Of a DNA stretch of 64,000 bases, positions 8,041 through 16,318 are shown in pieces. The notes beneath the pieces were generated by a model, which did no database searches, had not been told where the DNA came from, and saw nothing but the letters and a program-made list of their open reading frames with translations. The stretch covers positions 22,118 to 86,117 of the IMG/VR virus record IMGVR_UViG_3300030333_003061. One strand, written 5' to 3'. Both the position numbers and the translations under genes were made by a program. Within the stretch, counting starts at the first letter, position 1; each line of letters begins with the position of its first letter. The stretch is from a virus.

Positions 8041-9350
8041 GTTATCACAGCCCAAGGAGCATCTTTATCTAAATTATCGAAATCATCAAATCTAGATTCT
8101 ATTCTTCCTTCTCTAACAGGTTTAGGAATATATTTTGCTATAGTATATACTAACTTCAATGTTACATCATCATTTAATAGAGCCAATGCTCTTGCAGCAT
8201 ATTGGTCTCCAACACTAGAGTTATCATGGATATTATCAATACAAATTGGCCCTCTTAGATTCCCATTATAGAATGTATTTTTTAGGTTATGTCTATTTCT
8301 AGGAACATATTCATTCCCTTCAACATGATTTTCTGCAAGTTCTAATTCATAAGATTCTGAAGTAATAAATGCATAGGTCTTAACCTTTTGAATAGCAGTT
8401 TTATATGTAGAATCAATAATTACCCAATCACATAGTTTTCCTCTAATACACATAATCGTGTTCTTTTCAAACTCAAAGAGTTTAATTCTGTTTGGGTATT
8501 TAACCGTTAGACTTTGCATTAATTCTCTTGCTCTATTCTCGACTAACTCTTGTGTTCTATTTTGAGACAAGAATTCCATCATTAGTTTCTCTTGAGATTC
8601 TGATGGAGGCTTCCCCATTAATATTGTCCATATTTTCTTAGGAGATTTATACGCCCACTTCTTCGCTCTAGAATGACCATGATAAAAATAGTTAATGAAT
8701 ACATCTAAATCTTTAATTGATATTGGTGCCCAAACTCCATCTGATATTTCTAATGCGCATTCTTCTGCACTAATCATTTGAGTATTAAGTCTAACTTCTG
8801 TCTTCTCAGAATCACCTGGAATGAAAAACCAATAAGGCGTTCTATTTTCTAATGCATAAGATACATTTTCTGGAAGAGTTATCATCTTAAAAACATAATC
8901 AGTTAAAACTAATCCATCTTTTTCAAAACAAGAACGATACACTCCTCTTGAAAGAGCAATCATCAAGTTTCTTTTTGTCATTCTATTTCCTAATAGATTA
9001 TAGTATGGGTTAGTTTTGTTTATGATAAATGTTGCCGGAGTTCCGTCTTCAAACGGAGAATTAATAAACTTGAATTTTACAGAGAATTCTTTTGGTGCAG
9101 CAGAATAACTTCTACTTCCCCAACCCAAGTTATTTTGTAATTCTTTCTTAATTGAAAGAATCATTGGTTCTCCTTTAGTAGCCTGTCTACTTAGTTTAAT
9201 TGGCCAGACTAATGTTCTATTAATATTTGATAAACTTCTTATTTGATATGTAGACTCAATATTAACTAATGTACTATAATATGTATCTCTTTCGTCATCT
9301 GCAGTATGGATTCTTATTTCTACTTCATAGGAATAAATATAATCATTCAT
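8037..9350 (-). CDS. Large protein with an E2-like (Prok-E2_D/PRTRC-B-like) C-terminal segment, tentative
   Basis: Of 437 residues only the segment around Cys370 suggests a family: H354, N355, then NTFYNG and GPICIDNIHDNSS resemble the N-x-y-x-x-G-x-I-C-L-D active-site region of ubiquitin-conjugating enzymes and of PRTRC protein B, and are followed by helical DQYAARALALLND. The N-terminal 270 residues are beta-rich and unrecognised. Context favours the reading, because E1-, JAB- and Ubl-like genes are close by. It is pattern-based and could be chance. GGAATGAATG at the start couples it to the gene at 9347. Confidence 0.4.
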   Translation of the reverse strand: MNDYIYSYEVEIRIHTADDERDTYYSTLVNIESTYQIRSLSNINRTLVWPIKLSRQATKGEPMILSIKKELQNNLGWGSRSYSAAPKEFSVKFKFINSPFEDGTPATFIINKTNPYYNLLGNRMTKRNLMIALSRGVYRSCFEKDGLVLTDYVFKMITLPENVSYALENRTPYWFFIPGDSEKTEVRLNTQMISAEECALEISDGVWAPISIKDLDVFINYFYHGHSRAKKWAYKSPKKIWTILMGKPPSESQEKLMMEFLSQNRTQELVENRARELMQSLTVKYPNRIKLFEFEKNTIMCIRGKLCDWVIIDSTYKTAIQKVKTYAFITSESYELELAENHVEGNEYVPRNRHNLKNTFYNGNLRGPICIDNIHDNSSVGDQYAARALALLNDDVTLKLVYTIAKYIPKPVREGRIESRFDDFDNLDKDAPWAVIT

Positions 9351-9631
9351 TCCTCTTCCCCCAAGCCTAAAGTTTTTCTCAAATATTCAGGATTAACTCC
9401 ATCCATATAAATATGGACAATTATTGCTGCTTTAGGCAATCTATAAAAATTAGCCCAAGACATAATCTCTCCTTCAATTTTAGGTCGCTTTAATCCTAAA
9501 GGCTGAGACTTATTATATCCATATCCGTCATTATGCTTAGAAGCATATAGTTTCTTTTCTTTTAGCATATTTCTATAAACTTTAATGAGTTCACTCGTAT
9601 GCAAATTAGTATAAAGTTCTACATCATTCAT
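9347..9631 (-). CDS. Hypothetical protein (94 aa)
   Basis: Basic, mostly helical, ending in an acidic GLGEEE tail. No motif recognised. ATGA-type overlaps with both neighbours place it in the same transcript as the E2-like candidate. Confidence 0.55.
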   Translation of the reverse strand: MNDVELYTNLHTSELIKVYRNMLKEKKLYASKHNDGYGYNKSQPLGLKRPKIEGEIMSWANFYRLPKAAIIVHIYMDGVNPEYLRKTLGLGEEE

Positions 9632-10068
9632 TTAAAATTCACCGTCACAAATTCTACTTGTTCATTTCTTTTACTCTGAAATATATCCTGTGTTGTTATA
9701 TTAAACAGAATTATTTCCTTTCTTTTCTTTTGAGGATTAAATTTAAACTTCCAATAGATATGATGGTCATTCCATTTTGCCCCTTGAGTTGGAACTCTAA
9801 CCTTTGGCCAGGTTCCATTATAGAATTTTTCTATACTAGAACAATCTTTCAATATTTGTTCATTACTCATATCAGGAAAATACTTTTCCATTCTTTCCAT
9901 AAACTTCGGAGTCATTACGACCCAAAAGAACTGTTTGCTATTAGGCTTAGTTACTTTATGCTCCTCTGAAGAATAAGTAATATACTTTCTAGCACCACAT
10001 GCACTACAAACTAAATTACCCCATTCTAACAAAAAATTATCATTTCCACATTTACATTTCATCTTCAT
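9628..10068 (-). CDS. Zinc-ribbon protein (146 aa)
   Basis: N-terminal ribbon with knuckles CKC (near 5) and CSAC (near 25), like TFB/TFIIS-type ribbons, followed by a basic alpha/beta domain. It resembles small viral transcription or replication accessory proteins in layout only. It overlaps the next gene upstream by 17 bp. ATG at 10062 is an alternative start. Confidence 0.6.
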   Translation of the reverse strand: MKMKCKCGNDNFLLEWGNLVCSACGARKYITYSSEEHKVTKPNSKQFFWVVMTPKFMERMEKYFPDMSNEQILKDCSSIEKFYNGTWPKVRVPTQGAKWNDHHIYWKFKFNPQKKRKEIILFNITTQDIFQSKRNEQVEFVTVNFK

Positions 10069-10414
10069 TCACTTCCTTATATTTCTCTAAATGGTATAGA
10101 TTCACCATTTTTTGATGGAACTCTCCATCGTCTATACATTTTCCGCTTACTATAAATAGTCTGCGTAGATAGCGCAGCAACTCTCTAGGAGTTATTACCT
10201 CATCTATTGCGTCATCAATGGCTCGTATAGTAGCCGAATGTGCTGACACTTTATCATTATAGATATATCTCTCCCACTCATAAACAGTAGGGAGGACATT
10301 CTCTATAGTTTGCACTTCATCTAAGATTGCATCTTTAATGAAGGCAATCTGCTTTGGGGTTTTAATTACATTAAAACTAGATTTCACAAGCACCACCAGC
10401 ACAGGCAGGGTCAT
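10052..10414 (-). CDS. Hypothetical helical protein (about 120 aa)
   Basis: All-helical and charged, with an acidic C-terminus. The 5' end overlaps the 3' end of the reductase gene by up to 68 bp, so the true start is uncertain: ATGs at 10444 and 10414 and a GTG at 10387 are all in frame. I list 10414. No family recognised. Confidence 0.5.
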   Translation of the reverse strand: MTLPVLVVLVKSSFNVIKTPKQIAFIKDAILDEVQTIENVLPTVYEWERYIYNDKVSAHSATIRAIDDAIDEVITPRELLRYLRRLFIVSGKCIDDGEFHQKMVNLYHLEKYKEVNEDEM

Positions 10415-12269
10415 TTCCAAAATCTGTATTATCATCATCTTCATAAACCTGTGATAAATCTACATTAGTTAAAGATTGCATCATCTTTTCATAAGTCTCT
10501 TTAGTACATGTTTCAAATGGCGGTTGGTCATATTGTTGCATTTCTGGGAAACAAGACATTCCATTATAGAACCATCTATTTGACCACATCCATTCACCTA
10601 TTTCATCCCATTGGTCTTCTTTAATATAAACCGTAGCAGAAACATTATGGGTATTTTGACCATCTCTATGGCCAGGATTAACCCAATGAATTGTTGCATT
10701 TCTTACTCTTTCTAAGAACATAAAAGCATCTTCGTTTCTATTAGAATCCTTCGCGCTACTTGTGACCGCACCTACGGGTGCTTTTTGTGGTATTTCAATA
10801 ACTGCACCAGATACTTCATCCCATACATCATCCTTAACTAATTCAGGATGATTAAACTTAAGATAAGTATAAATTGGTTCCATCTTATTTACTCTAATTC
10901 TTCTAATATAATGAGGCGCATGCCAAGCATGAATACCTGATGAAGAACCTAATACACAAGATGCTGTTCCTGATGGTTTAATACATGTGACTCTTGAAGC
11001 CTCATTAATACCAATTATATTTGCTACTCTAGTATTTTCAGCCTTAGCCTTATGAACAGTTCCTGTTACATCTAATCCTACAGTAGCATTACTAGCAAGT
11101 CCTGTCATAGATACACCTAATAAAGCATCCTTTTCAGTTGTTGTCTGCCAAATATCTCTTAAATAATGGAAGTCAGTATAAGACGCTTGTAGTGTTCCTA
11201 AGAAAGTTGCCGCTTTAACTCTTGCATCTAAGTCTTCTTGATTCTCAACATTAGAAGCATTTATTTCTGTTAAATTACAAAATTGATAAGGTCTTAAGGC
11301 TATCTCACAACAAGGATTGGTTCCCCAATCTTTATCATTTGAGAAATAAACTCCAGGTTCTCCTTGACCTCCTCTTCTAATTCTATCCCATAGCATATCA
11401 AAAATAGGCTTCTTAATTTTATGTCGTAGAATAACTGCTGAATTGTTTGCTCTAAATCTCTGTGATTGAGTTTGCTGCCAATCTAATCCTGCTTTACAAT
11501 TAGTCATTTCTAAATCATCCATACTAAATAATGAAATTAATGCTGCTCTACGAATACCACCTGCTAATACTGCATCTGCAATATGACACATAATATCATG
11601 ACATTCTAAAGTTGTTAATTGCTCACCATCATTTTTAAGTTGAAGCATACTTTCAATAAGAACAAGACATTTTCTTAATGGTTGAGGGCCAGGGGCTTTT
11701 CCACCACTAGTTTTTAATATAGCACCTTTTGGTCTAATATCATCATAAATAAATCTAGGTGTTTGAGTTAATTCGCCTGTATAAGAACGGAATAATTCTT
11801 TAACTGCATCAGCCCATCCCATAATAGAATCTTCAATAACTATTTTTCTAGTTCTATTTGGATTAGGTTTACGAATTTCGGGCAACATTCTAACATGATG
11901 TTTTTGAACCGAATAACCTACTCCTGTTCCACCTAATAATAAAAACATTGCTTCGTGAAAACACGCTACATCATCTACAGGCATATAAGCACAATTGTAA
12001 ACACGATTAGGTGATAATTCAATTGGTTTACCTGCAAATTGCATTGAACGCATTGAAGGCAGTATTTTACGAGGTATAACATAGTTAGCATAAATCCCCT
12101 TAATCTCTTCAAGGAATTCAGGGTCATGGTCTGCAAATTTCTTTAAATGCATTTCCATATTTCTATTACACACTTCTTCCCAAGTTTCTTTTCTGTTTTC
12201 TTCTGGCAACCATTTTGCATATTTCATATATACAGTTATGTCGCTTAATATTTTGTTTGATAGTTCCAT
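10377..12269 (-). CDS. Adenosylcobalamin-dependent (class II) ribonucleotide reductase (630 aa)
   Basis: Shows class II reductase landmarks: VYNCAYMPVDD (redox Cys), LLLGGTGVGYSV, the radical/redox Cys region NPCCEIALRPYQFCNLTEIN, GTASCVLGSSSGIHAWHAPHYIRRIRV, and a C-terminal Cys pair CAGGAC for re-reduction. It starts directly in the catalytic barrel, so an N-terminal allosteric ATP cone seems absent or reduced. It makes dNTPs from ribonucleotides using B12, which suggests the host can supply cobalamin. A thioredoxin-like gene at 14611 could be its reductant. Confidence 0.93.
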   Translation of the reverse strand: MELSNKILSDITVYMKYAKWLPEENRKETWEEVCNRNMEMHLKKFADHDPEFLEEIKGIYANYVIPRKILPSMRSMQFAGKPIELSPNRVYNCAYMPVDDVACFHEAMFLLLGGTGVGYSVQKHHVRMLPEIRKPNPNRTRKIVIEDSIMGWADAVKELFRSYTGELTQTPRFIYDDIRPKGAILKTSGGKAPGPQPLRKCLVLIESMLQLKNDGEQLTTLECHDIMCHIADAVLAGGIRRAALISLFSMDDLEMTNCKAGLDWQQTQSQRFRANNSAVILRHKIKKPIFDMLWDRIRRGGQGEPGVYFSNDKDWGTNPCCEIALRPYQFCNLTEINASNVENQEDLDARVKAATFLGTLQASYTDFHYLRDIWQTTTEKDALLGVSMTGLASNATVGLDVTGTVHKAKAENTRVANIIGINEASRVTCIKPSGTASCVLGSSSGIHAWHAPHYIRRIRVNKMEPIYTYLKFNHPELVKDDVWDEVSGAVIEIPQKAPVGAVTSSAKDSNRNEDAFMFLERVRNATIHWVNPGHRDGQNTHNVSATVYIKEDQWDEIGEWMWSNRWFYNGMSCFPEMQQYDQPPFETCTKETYEKMMQSLTNVDLSQVYEDDDNTDFGNDPACAGGACEI

Positions 12270-12272
12270 TTT

Positions 12273-12656
12273 CTAGCACCTTACCTGTTTTCTATATGGC
12301 ATTTCTGATAAATTGGAAAATGCCGAAATCCAATCCCCATTTCTTCTAATAGTCCATTCCTTTTCTACCCTTATTTTCCAATTGGGAAAAGTGGAATAGG
12401 CTTCTTCTCCCATTTTTTCATAGAGTTCATTAAAATCTCTATATTCTAATCCATCAAAATCAAAGACTGTGTTACCTTCACAAACTATTACTGCCTTTTT
12501 GCTAATTGCTAAGACATAACCAACAGGGTAAAAGTCGGCTCTAATTAGTGCTAAGTCTTGATATGTATTGTAGTTTTGCAGATTCCAACCGAATATTTCA
12601 AATATTTTCCCTATCAATTGTTTCTGCGCGTAATTCTCGTTGTCGTCTAAATTCAT
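12273..12656 (-). CDS. Hypothetical protein (127 aa)
   Basis: Alpha/beta protein with alternating strands (YVLAISKKAVIVCEGNTVFDF) and a Trp-rich C-terminal part. No family recognised. It lies 3 bp upstream of the reductase start and downstream of the 12683 hairpin. Confidence 0.6.
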   Translation of the reverse strand: MNLDDNENYAQKQLIGKIFEIFGWNLQNYNTYQDLALIRADFYPVGYVLAISKKAVIVCEGNTVFDFDGLEYRDFNELYEKMGEEAYSTFPNWKIRVEKEWTIRRNGDWISAFSNLSEMPYRKQVRC

Positions 12657-12682
12657 TCATTCTGCCTCCAATGATGAGAGGA

Positions 12683-12705
12683 GAGAGCATGGAGGCTATG
12701 CTCTC
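12683..12705. terminator. Perfect hairpin between Ubl-like gene and next gene
   Basis: GAGAGCAT, 7-nt loop GGAGGCT, ATGCTCTC: an 8-bp perfect stem in the 80-bp gap after the ubiquitin-like gene. No U-tract follows on either strand, so it may be an RNA-processing or attenuation hairpin and not a classical terminator. It separates the Ubl gene from the reductase part of the operon. Confidence 0.4.
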
Positions 12706-12737
12706 AACCCCTCAAAATTCTGACTATCATTAACGGC

Positions 12738-12938
12738 TTAATAGCCGCCAACGATAGCAGGTGTTAGGTCAACTGATTCAACAGTATCCCAATTTACATC
12801 TGAGATTACTTCTCTAGATGTTAATTCACCGTCAATAAAGACCCAATGTGTAGGATGGTCATTGATTTGCTCAATAACTTCCGTTTGGGTAACTTCAAGT
12901 TCTGTATGTCCTGTTTCATTAATTATTGTTAATAACAT
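12738..12938 (-). CDS. Ubiquitin-like (beta-grasp) protein ending in Gly-Gly-Tyr (66 aa)
   Basis: Predicted order fits beta-grasp: strand LLTIIN, strand HTELEVT, helix QTEVIEQINDH, strand HWVFIDGELT, a turn, then strand VESVDLT leading to a flexible PAIVGGY end. A Gly-Gly followed by one residue is what a JAMM peptidase would trim to expose the conjugatable Gly. The 66-aa size is close to small prokaryotic Ubls. ATG 12938 has GGAGTGA upstream; a GTG at 12950 is the alternative. E1- and JAB-like genes lie downstream in the same direction. The fold call is from pattern and needs modelling. Confidence 0.6.
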   Translation of the reverse strand: MLLTIINETGHTELEVTQTEVIEQINDHPTHWVFIDGELTSREVISDVNWDTVESVDLTPAIVGGY

Positions 12939-12960
12939 TCTGTTTCTCACTCCGATTGTC

Positions 12961-13203
12961 TTAGTTTGTGGAGTCCTCGGCGGGTATTAAACCTTGCGCA
13001 CGACTCTCAATCAATCTAGATGTTAATAGATTGATAGTTTCTTCATATCTAATTACAAGCATATTCAGTTGGTTTGCCTGATTTACTGCGGCTTGATAGC
13101 CAGCAGATAATTGCTGCAATTGTCCTTGCATTTCTGCATTTGCAGAAGAAAGTGCCTCTACTTCCTTCTCCAAATCCTTTTTTGTTTTCTTTTCTTCTGT
13201 CAT
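12961..13203 (-). CDS. Coiled-coil protein (80 aa)
   Basis: Almost wholly helical with heptads from residue 8 to 65 (KDLEKEVEALSSANAEMQGQ and onward). The helical hairpin spacing is prefoldin-like, but no signature is present. Located just upstream of the Ubl-like gene. Confidence 0.55.
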   Translation of the reverse strand: MTEEKKTKKDLEKEVEALSSANAEMQGQLQQLSAGYQAAVNQANQLNMLVIRYEETINLLTSRLIESRAQGLIPAEDSTN

Positions 13204-13204
13204 T

Positions 13205-14365
13205 TTATCCCCACCTTGCAGTTTTTAGCAAAGTAATTTGGTTGCTCGCTTCATCTTTAGTAAGATTATCTAAATCCCCCTCATAGCCTAATTTAACTAA
13301 GTAGTTTTTTTGTTTCTCAGTTGCTTCTGCTATTGTTTTTTCTCCATTAAAAATACTATGTAATTTAGCGAGTTGTTTATCTGTTAGAATTGTGCCTCTA
13401 ATCATCTTAGCCTTCACATCTTTTAAGAAGTTTTCTTCCCAAGAATCTCGACCCTGTTCAGGAATAAACGGATTTACTCCGAAGTATTCACAGGCTTCGA
13501 TAAAAGCGGGTTCGTGTTGAATGTCCTCAATAGTAGAAACCATTTTTTCTCTTCTTTCTATCTGAGCCTTCTTGATATCCGCTTGTTTTTCATCGTGTTT
13601 TTTCAGGGTGTCCATACGAGTCTTCTCAAAATCTAGTTCTTTTTGCACAGCCTTTTCAGCCTGTTCTAACTGAAGATAGAATTTCATTAAATCCATCCAT
13701 AATGATTGATTAGGAAAACCTCTAGTGTTTATCTGTGCTTTAGGATTTTCAGGATGATTCCATCTCCAAACGATTGAAGCCATCTTATATCCGGTATCAC
13801 CAAATGAACCTGTTGCTCTCTTTCTAATGAATGTCTTAGGTCTTCTCATTCTTAATGCTGAATCATAATAATATCCATCTTTGCGAACATTAACTCTTAA
13901 ATCCATATCTTTTACTGCTTCAAACATTTCAATAAAATGGTCGCCGTGAACATTCCACCATGCGTTCTTTTTCAAAGCATGGACTCTAACTTCAATCCAC
14001 TCATCAATCATTTCATCTGTAATCTGTTCATCATTAAGACCTGTTTCTTCACGAATAGCACGAAGAATTAGATAAGAATTAATGTGGTCTGAACCAACAC
14101 ATTCTCTAACATCAGTTTCAGTATTATGAATCTCAAAATGATATGTAATAGTATGACCACATAAACAATAATATGGATGACCATTAGTATAAGCAGGTGG
14201 TGTTGAACCTACTTCATCCCACCATACCTTTCCTGTTGCTATCCATTCATGTTTAGCATCATCATAATTATCTGCTTTAGATAGTGATACCATTCTTTCT
14301 TTTAATTTTCTATCCCAACGACCATTAGTTAATGCTCGCTTAGGGCTTATTTCTATATCTGTCAT
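13205..14365 (-). CDS. Zinc-binding phage-type protein with C-terminal ATEKQKNYL module (386 aa)
   Basis: A Cys/His cluster near residue 65-100 (YYCLCGHTITYHFEIHN, then ECVGSDH) suggests zinc binding. A long basic coiled coil occupies about residues 235-275. The C-terminus carries ATEKQKNYLVKLGYEGD and LTKDEASNQI, a small helical module seen in many phage and prophage proteins. Specific function unknown, probably nucleic-acid related. I chose ATG 14365 because GGTGATTAAA precedes it; ATG at 14377 is possible. Confidence 0.65.
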   Translation of the reverse strand: MTDIEISPKRALTNGRWDRKLKERMVSLSKADNYDDAKHEWIATGKVWWDEVGSTPPAYTNGHPYYCLCGHTITYHFEIHNTETDVRECVGSDHINSYLILRAIREETGLNDEQITDEMIDEWIEVRVHALKKNAWWNVHGDHFIEMFEAVKDMDLRVNVRKDGYYYDSALRMRRPKTFIRKRATGSFGDTGYKMASIVWRWNHPENPKAQINTRGFPNQSLWMDLMKFYLQLEQAEKAVQKELDFEKTRMDTLKKHDEKQADIKKAQIERREKMVSTIEDIQHEPAFIEACEYFGVNPFIPEQGRDSWEENFLKDVKAKMIRGTILTDKQLAKLHSIFNGEKTIAEATEKQKNYLVKLGYEGDLDNLTKDEASNQITLLKTARWG

Positions 14366-14370
14366 TTTAA

Positions 14371-14493
14371 TCACCATTTACTCTTGGGTTTTTTCTTTTC
14401 AAGATAGGCTTGTTTTCTTCTAATAGCCTTTCTTTCAGTTTTACCCTTTCGTCTAATGACTCTTGCTTTTTTACTCTTTGATAATTTCTTCAT
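14371..14493 (-). CDS. Very basic small protein (40 aa)
   Basis: Frame from ATG 14493 to TGA 14371 is almost entirely Lys/Arg with few hydrophobics (KKLSKSKKARVIRRKGK), resembling a ribosomal or nucleoid-like tail. It overlaps the next gene upstream by 23 bp in another frame. Likely binds nucleic acid, if translated. Confidence 0.45.
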   Translation of the reverse strand: MKKLSKSKKARVIRRKGKTERKAIRRKQAYLEKKKPKSKW

Positions 14494-14614
14494 TTTCTTT
14501 CACCTTTTTATTATATCTATTTTCACATTGAATACAAACCCAACATAAAGTTCTACCATTAGCAAATCCTTTAGTAATTCGTTTGCATTTTACATTGCTG
14601 CATACCCAAGTCAT
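14471..14614 (-). CDS. Small zinc-ribbon protein (47 aa)
   Basis: ATGA overlap with the thioredoxin-like stop supports translation. Cysteines at 5, 10, 24, 27 and 30 (CSNVKC, then CWVCIQC) form a zinc ribbon, followed by a charged tail. Function unknown. Confidence 0.55.
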   Translation of the reverse strand: MTWVCSNVKCKRITKGFANGRTLCWVCIQCENRYNKKVKENEEIIKE

Positions 14615-14880
14615 TCTTCTTCACTACTGAAATCTGATTCTGATACATCAAAATATGTTAAATTATTAACATAGTTTATTATATCTTTTAGACCTGTTGC
14701 GACTATTTCGTTTGTAATTACTTTAACTAATGCAGGTGTAGTTTTCACACCATACATATCAAACATATCAGGATTCATTTCATAATAAACCGATTCCCAA
14801 TTTAATGTCGTATTTCGTAGGAAATTTCGCGCACTTCTACAAGGCACACAATTGTCTGTGCTTAATAAAAGAAACTTCAT
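14611..14880 (-). CDS. Thioredoxin/glutaredoxin-like protein (89 aa)
   Basis: Strand LLLSTDNCVPCRSARNFL has the CxxC redox site (CVPC) at the N-terminus of helix 1, and TTPAL supplies the cis-Pro before a strand. Length fits a minimal glutaredoxin/thioredoxin fold. It probably reduces disulphides, plausibly those of the class II reductase encoded at 10377. The C-terminus is acidic (SSEEE). Confidence 0.85.
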   Translation of the reverse strand: MKFLLLSTDNCVPCRSARNFLRNTTLNWESVYYEMNPDMFDMYGVKTTPALVKVITNEIVATGLKDIINYVNNLTYFDVSESDFSSEEE

Positions 14881-15209
14881 TCTTCTTCACCTTGCCTTTT
14901 CATTATGGAATTAAATTCTCTAGTTAATGCTTTAATCGTGTAATATATTGATGTTACACTCTTATGGTTTTGTTCTTTACCAATTGAATATAAACTATCC
15001 ATCGTTTCTAATGCTTCAACTGTTAACTTTTCATCAGCATTAAGTTTACTTCTATCTATCCCATAGATTCCCCATTCTGCATCAGTAAATATTCCAGCAA
15101 CAGACGCACATCTACATCTATTTCCGGCTTCTCCATGACCTCCGGCATTTTTACTATACATTCCGTAATCATTTTCTTTAGTATGCGCATATCTTTCTTT
15201 ATGAATCAT
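14877..15209 (-). CDS. Hypothetical protein (110 aa)
   Basis: Begins with a Gly/His/Cys-rich part (GGHGEAGNRCRCAS) followed by two helices. It overlaps its neighbours by 4 bp on both sides. No family recognised. Confidence 0.55.
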   Translation of the reverse strand: MIHKERYAHTKENDYGMYSKNAGGHGEAGNRCRCASVAGIFTDAEWGIYGIDRSKLNADEKLTVEALETMDSLYSIGKEQNHKSVTSIYYTIKALTREFNSIMKRQGEEE

Positions 15210-15379
15210 TCTTCCTCTCCCTCTATTCTAATAGAATGATAACACAAATGGGTTATCACATTATTTAGCCATTCTTCATTATTTATATTATAAGACATAA
15301 GCAATTCTAATATCTGCTCCATGCCTTCATCTATTCCTTCTTTCTTAATTACTGCTCTTACTATTTCATTTGTTTCCAT
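15206..15379 (-). CDS. Small acidic protein (57 aa)
   Basis: Starts in a TAATG overlap with the gene upstream and ends in an ATGA overlap with the gene downstream. Helical, ending IRIEGEEE. No family recognised. The paired overlaps are the main evidence that it is real. Confidence 0.5.
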   Translation of the reverse strand: METNEIVRAVIKKEGIDEGMEQILELLMSYNINNEEWLNNVITHLCYHSIRIEGEEE

Positions 15380-15537
15380 TATTCCAACTCCTTTGGTTCC
15401 ATAAAATCTACTGCATCTCTAACTTTTAATCTCCATTCTTCTGCTATTTCTGAATGATTTTCTCTTAAGTATTTCATTAATGCTTCATACATATATTCTG
15501 CACCATAATTCATTACGCCTGGTTCTTTAACTCTCAT
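15379..15537 (-). CDS. Small helical protein (52 aa)
   Basis: ATG at 15537, TAA overlapping the next ATG. Helical with Glu/Lys pairs (YMYEALMKYLRENHSE). Lies 2 bp after the upstream gene stop. No family recognised. Confidence 0.5.
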   Translation of the reverse strand: MRVKEPGVMNYGAEYMYEALMKYLRENHSEIAEEWRLKVRDAVDFMEPKELE

Positions 15538-15539
15538 AA

Positions 15540-15791
15540 TCATCCCATTCTTTCAAACATTCTTTGTTCACTAAGATGATTACTCAATAATTCATCTATC
15601 TTTTCAAATAGTGATTCAGCGCATCCCCCAATACATTTTCTATATAATCCTAGCCATATAGTATAATGTCTATTAATTACAACTTTAGGCAAATCTGTTT
15701 CTGCTTCAATTGTAATCATAATTGGAGGCATATTCTCATCATCTATTATTTTATAAGTTATTTCTCTCTTGGTTACTTCTTCTTGTTTCAT
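15540..15791 (-). CDS. Hypothetical protein (83 aa)
   Basis: Beta-rich N-terminus (EITYKIIDD, then PPIMITIEAE) and a helical C-terminus with two Cys. ATGA overlap with the upstream gene. No family recognised. Confidence 0.55.
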   Translation of the reverse strand: MKQEEVTKREITYKIIDDENMPPIMITIEAETDLPKVVINRHYTIWLGLYRKCIGGCAESLFEKIDELLSNHLSEQRMFERMG

Positions 15792-16156
15792 TGCACACCA
15801 TCTCCAATAGTATCCTTTAATCTTTCTTCTTGGTCAAAGGTATTCTTTTGAATCTCAATATCATTCTCTAATGTTTTGAGACGCATTTTGGCCGCATCTA
15901 CAACCTGTGCTTCTTTTAATATTGTCCACTTAGGTAAAGTCTCAAACTCTACCTTTAGCACTAAATCTCTAGAAATGGATACATGTCCATTATCTGTTTC
16001 TAAATTGATATAGGACTGAGCCATTGGTGTATTAAGATAAGACTGAAATCCTTCAGCGATTTCAATAGTATCTAAATAACTTTCTGCTTCTCTATATTTG
16101 TCCAAACTATACCAAACTTTCATCTTTGTTCTATTTTCTTTTTTCCAATTCTTCAT
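15788..16156 (-). CDS. Hypothetical protein (122 aa)
   Basis: Start chosen at ATG 16156, preceded by AAGGAGAGAAG; an upstream ATG at 16192 lacks such a site. Central strands (GHVSISRDLVLKVEFETL) are followed by a long helix (AKMRLKTLENDIEIQKN). No family recognised. Confidence 0.55.
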   Translation of the reverse strand: MKNWKKENRTKMKVWYSLDKYREAESYLDTIEIAEGFQSYLNTPMAQSYINLETDNGHVSISRDLVLKVEFETLPKWTILKEAQVVDAAKMRLKTLENDIEIQKNTFDQEERLKDTIGDGVQ

Positions 16157-16200
16157 CTTACTTCTCTCCTTATCGTTCTGTCTTAGCGGCACATATAAAC

Positions 16201-16317
16201 CTAGTGCCTGAGACTTTCAAACCATTTACTAATTATACAATCACATTCTATCGGAATGTATTCAGCAACGGATATTTGTTTCATTATTACTCCATCTACA
16301 CATTTATCACATTTCAT
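16201..16317 (-). CDS. Zinc-knuckle microprotein (38 aa)
   Basis: Starts one base after the stop of the upstream gene. Cysteines at 3, 6 (CDKC) and 25, 27 (CDC) could bind zinc. It fills the only gap between its two neighbours and is too short to judge by composition. Confidence 0.4.
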   Translation of the reverse strand: MKCDKCVDGVIMKQISVAEYIPIECDCIISKWFESLRH

Positions 16318-16318
16318 T

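Noticed and set aside
14471-14614. N-terminus MTW of the minus-strand zinc-ribbon protein as another tag
   Set aside because: The Lys at position 8 is missing and the segment is part of the zinc ribbon, so the resemblance is probably chance.
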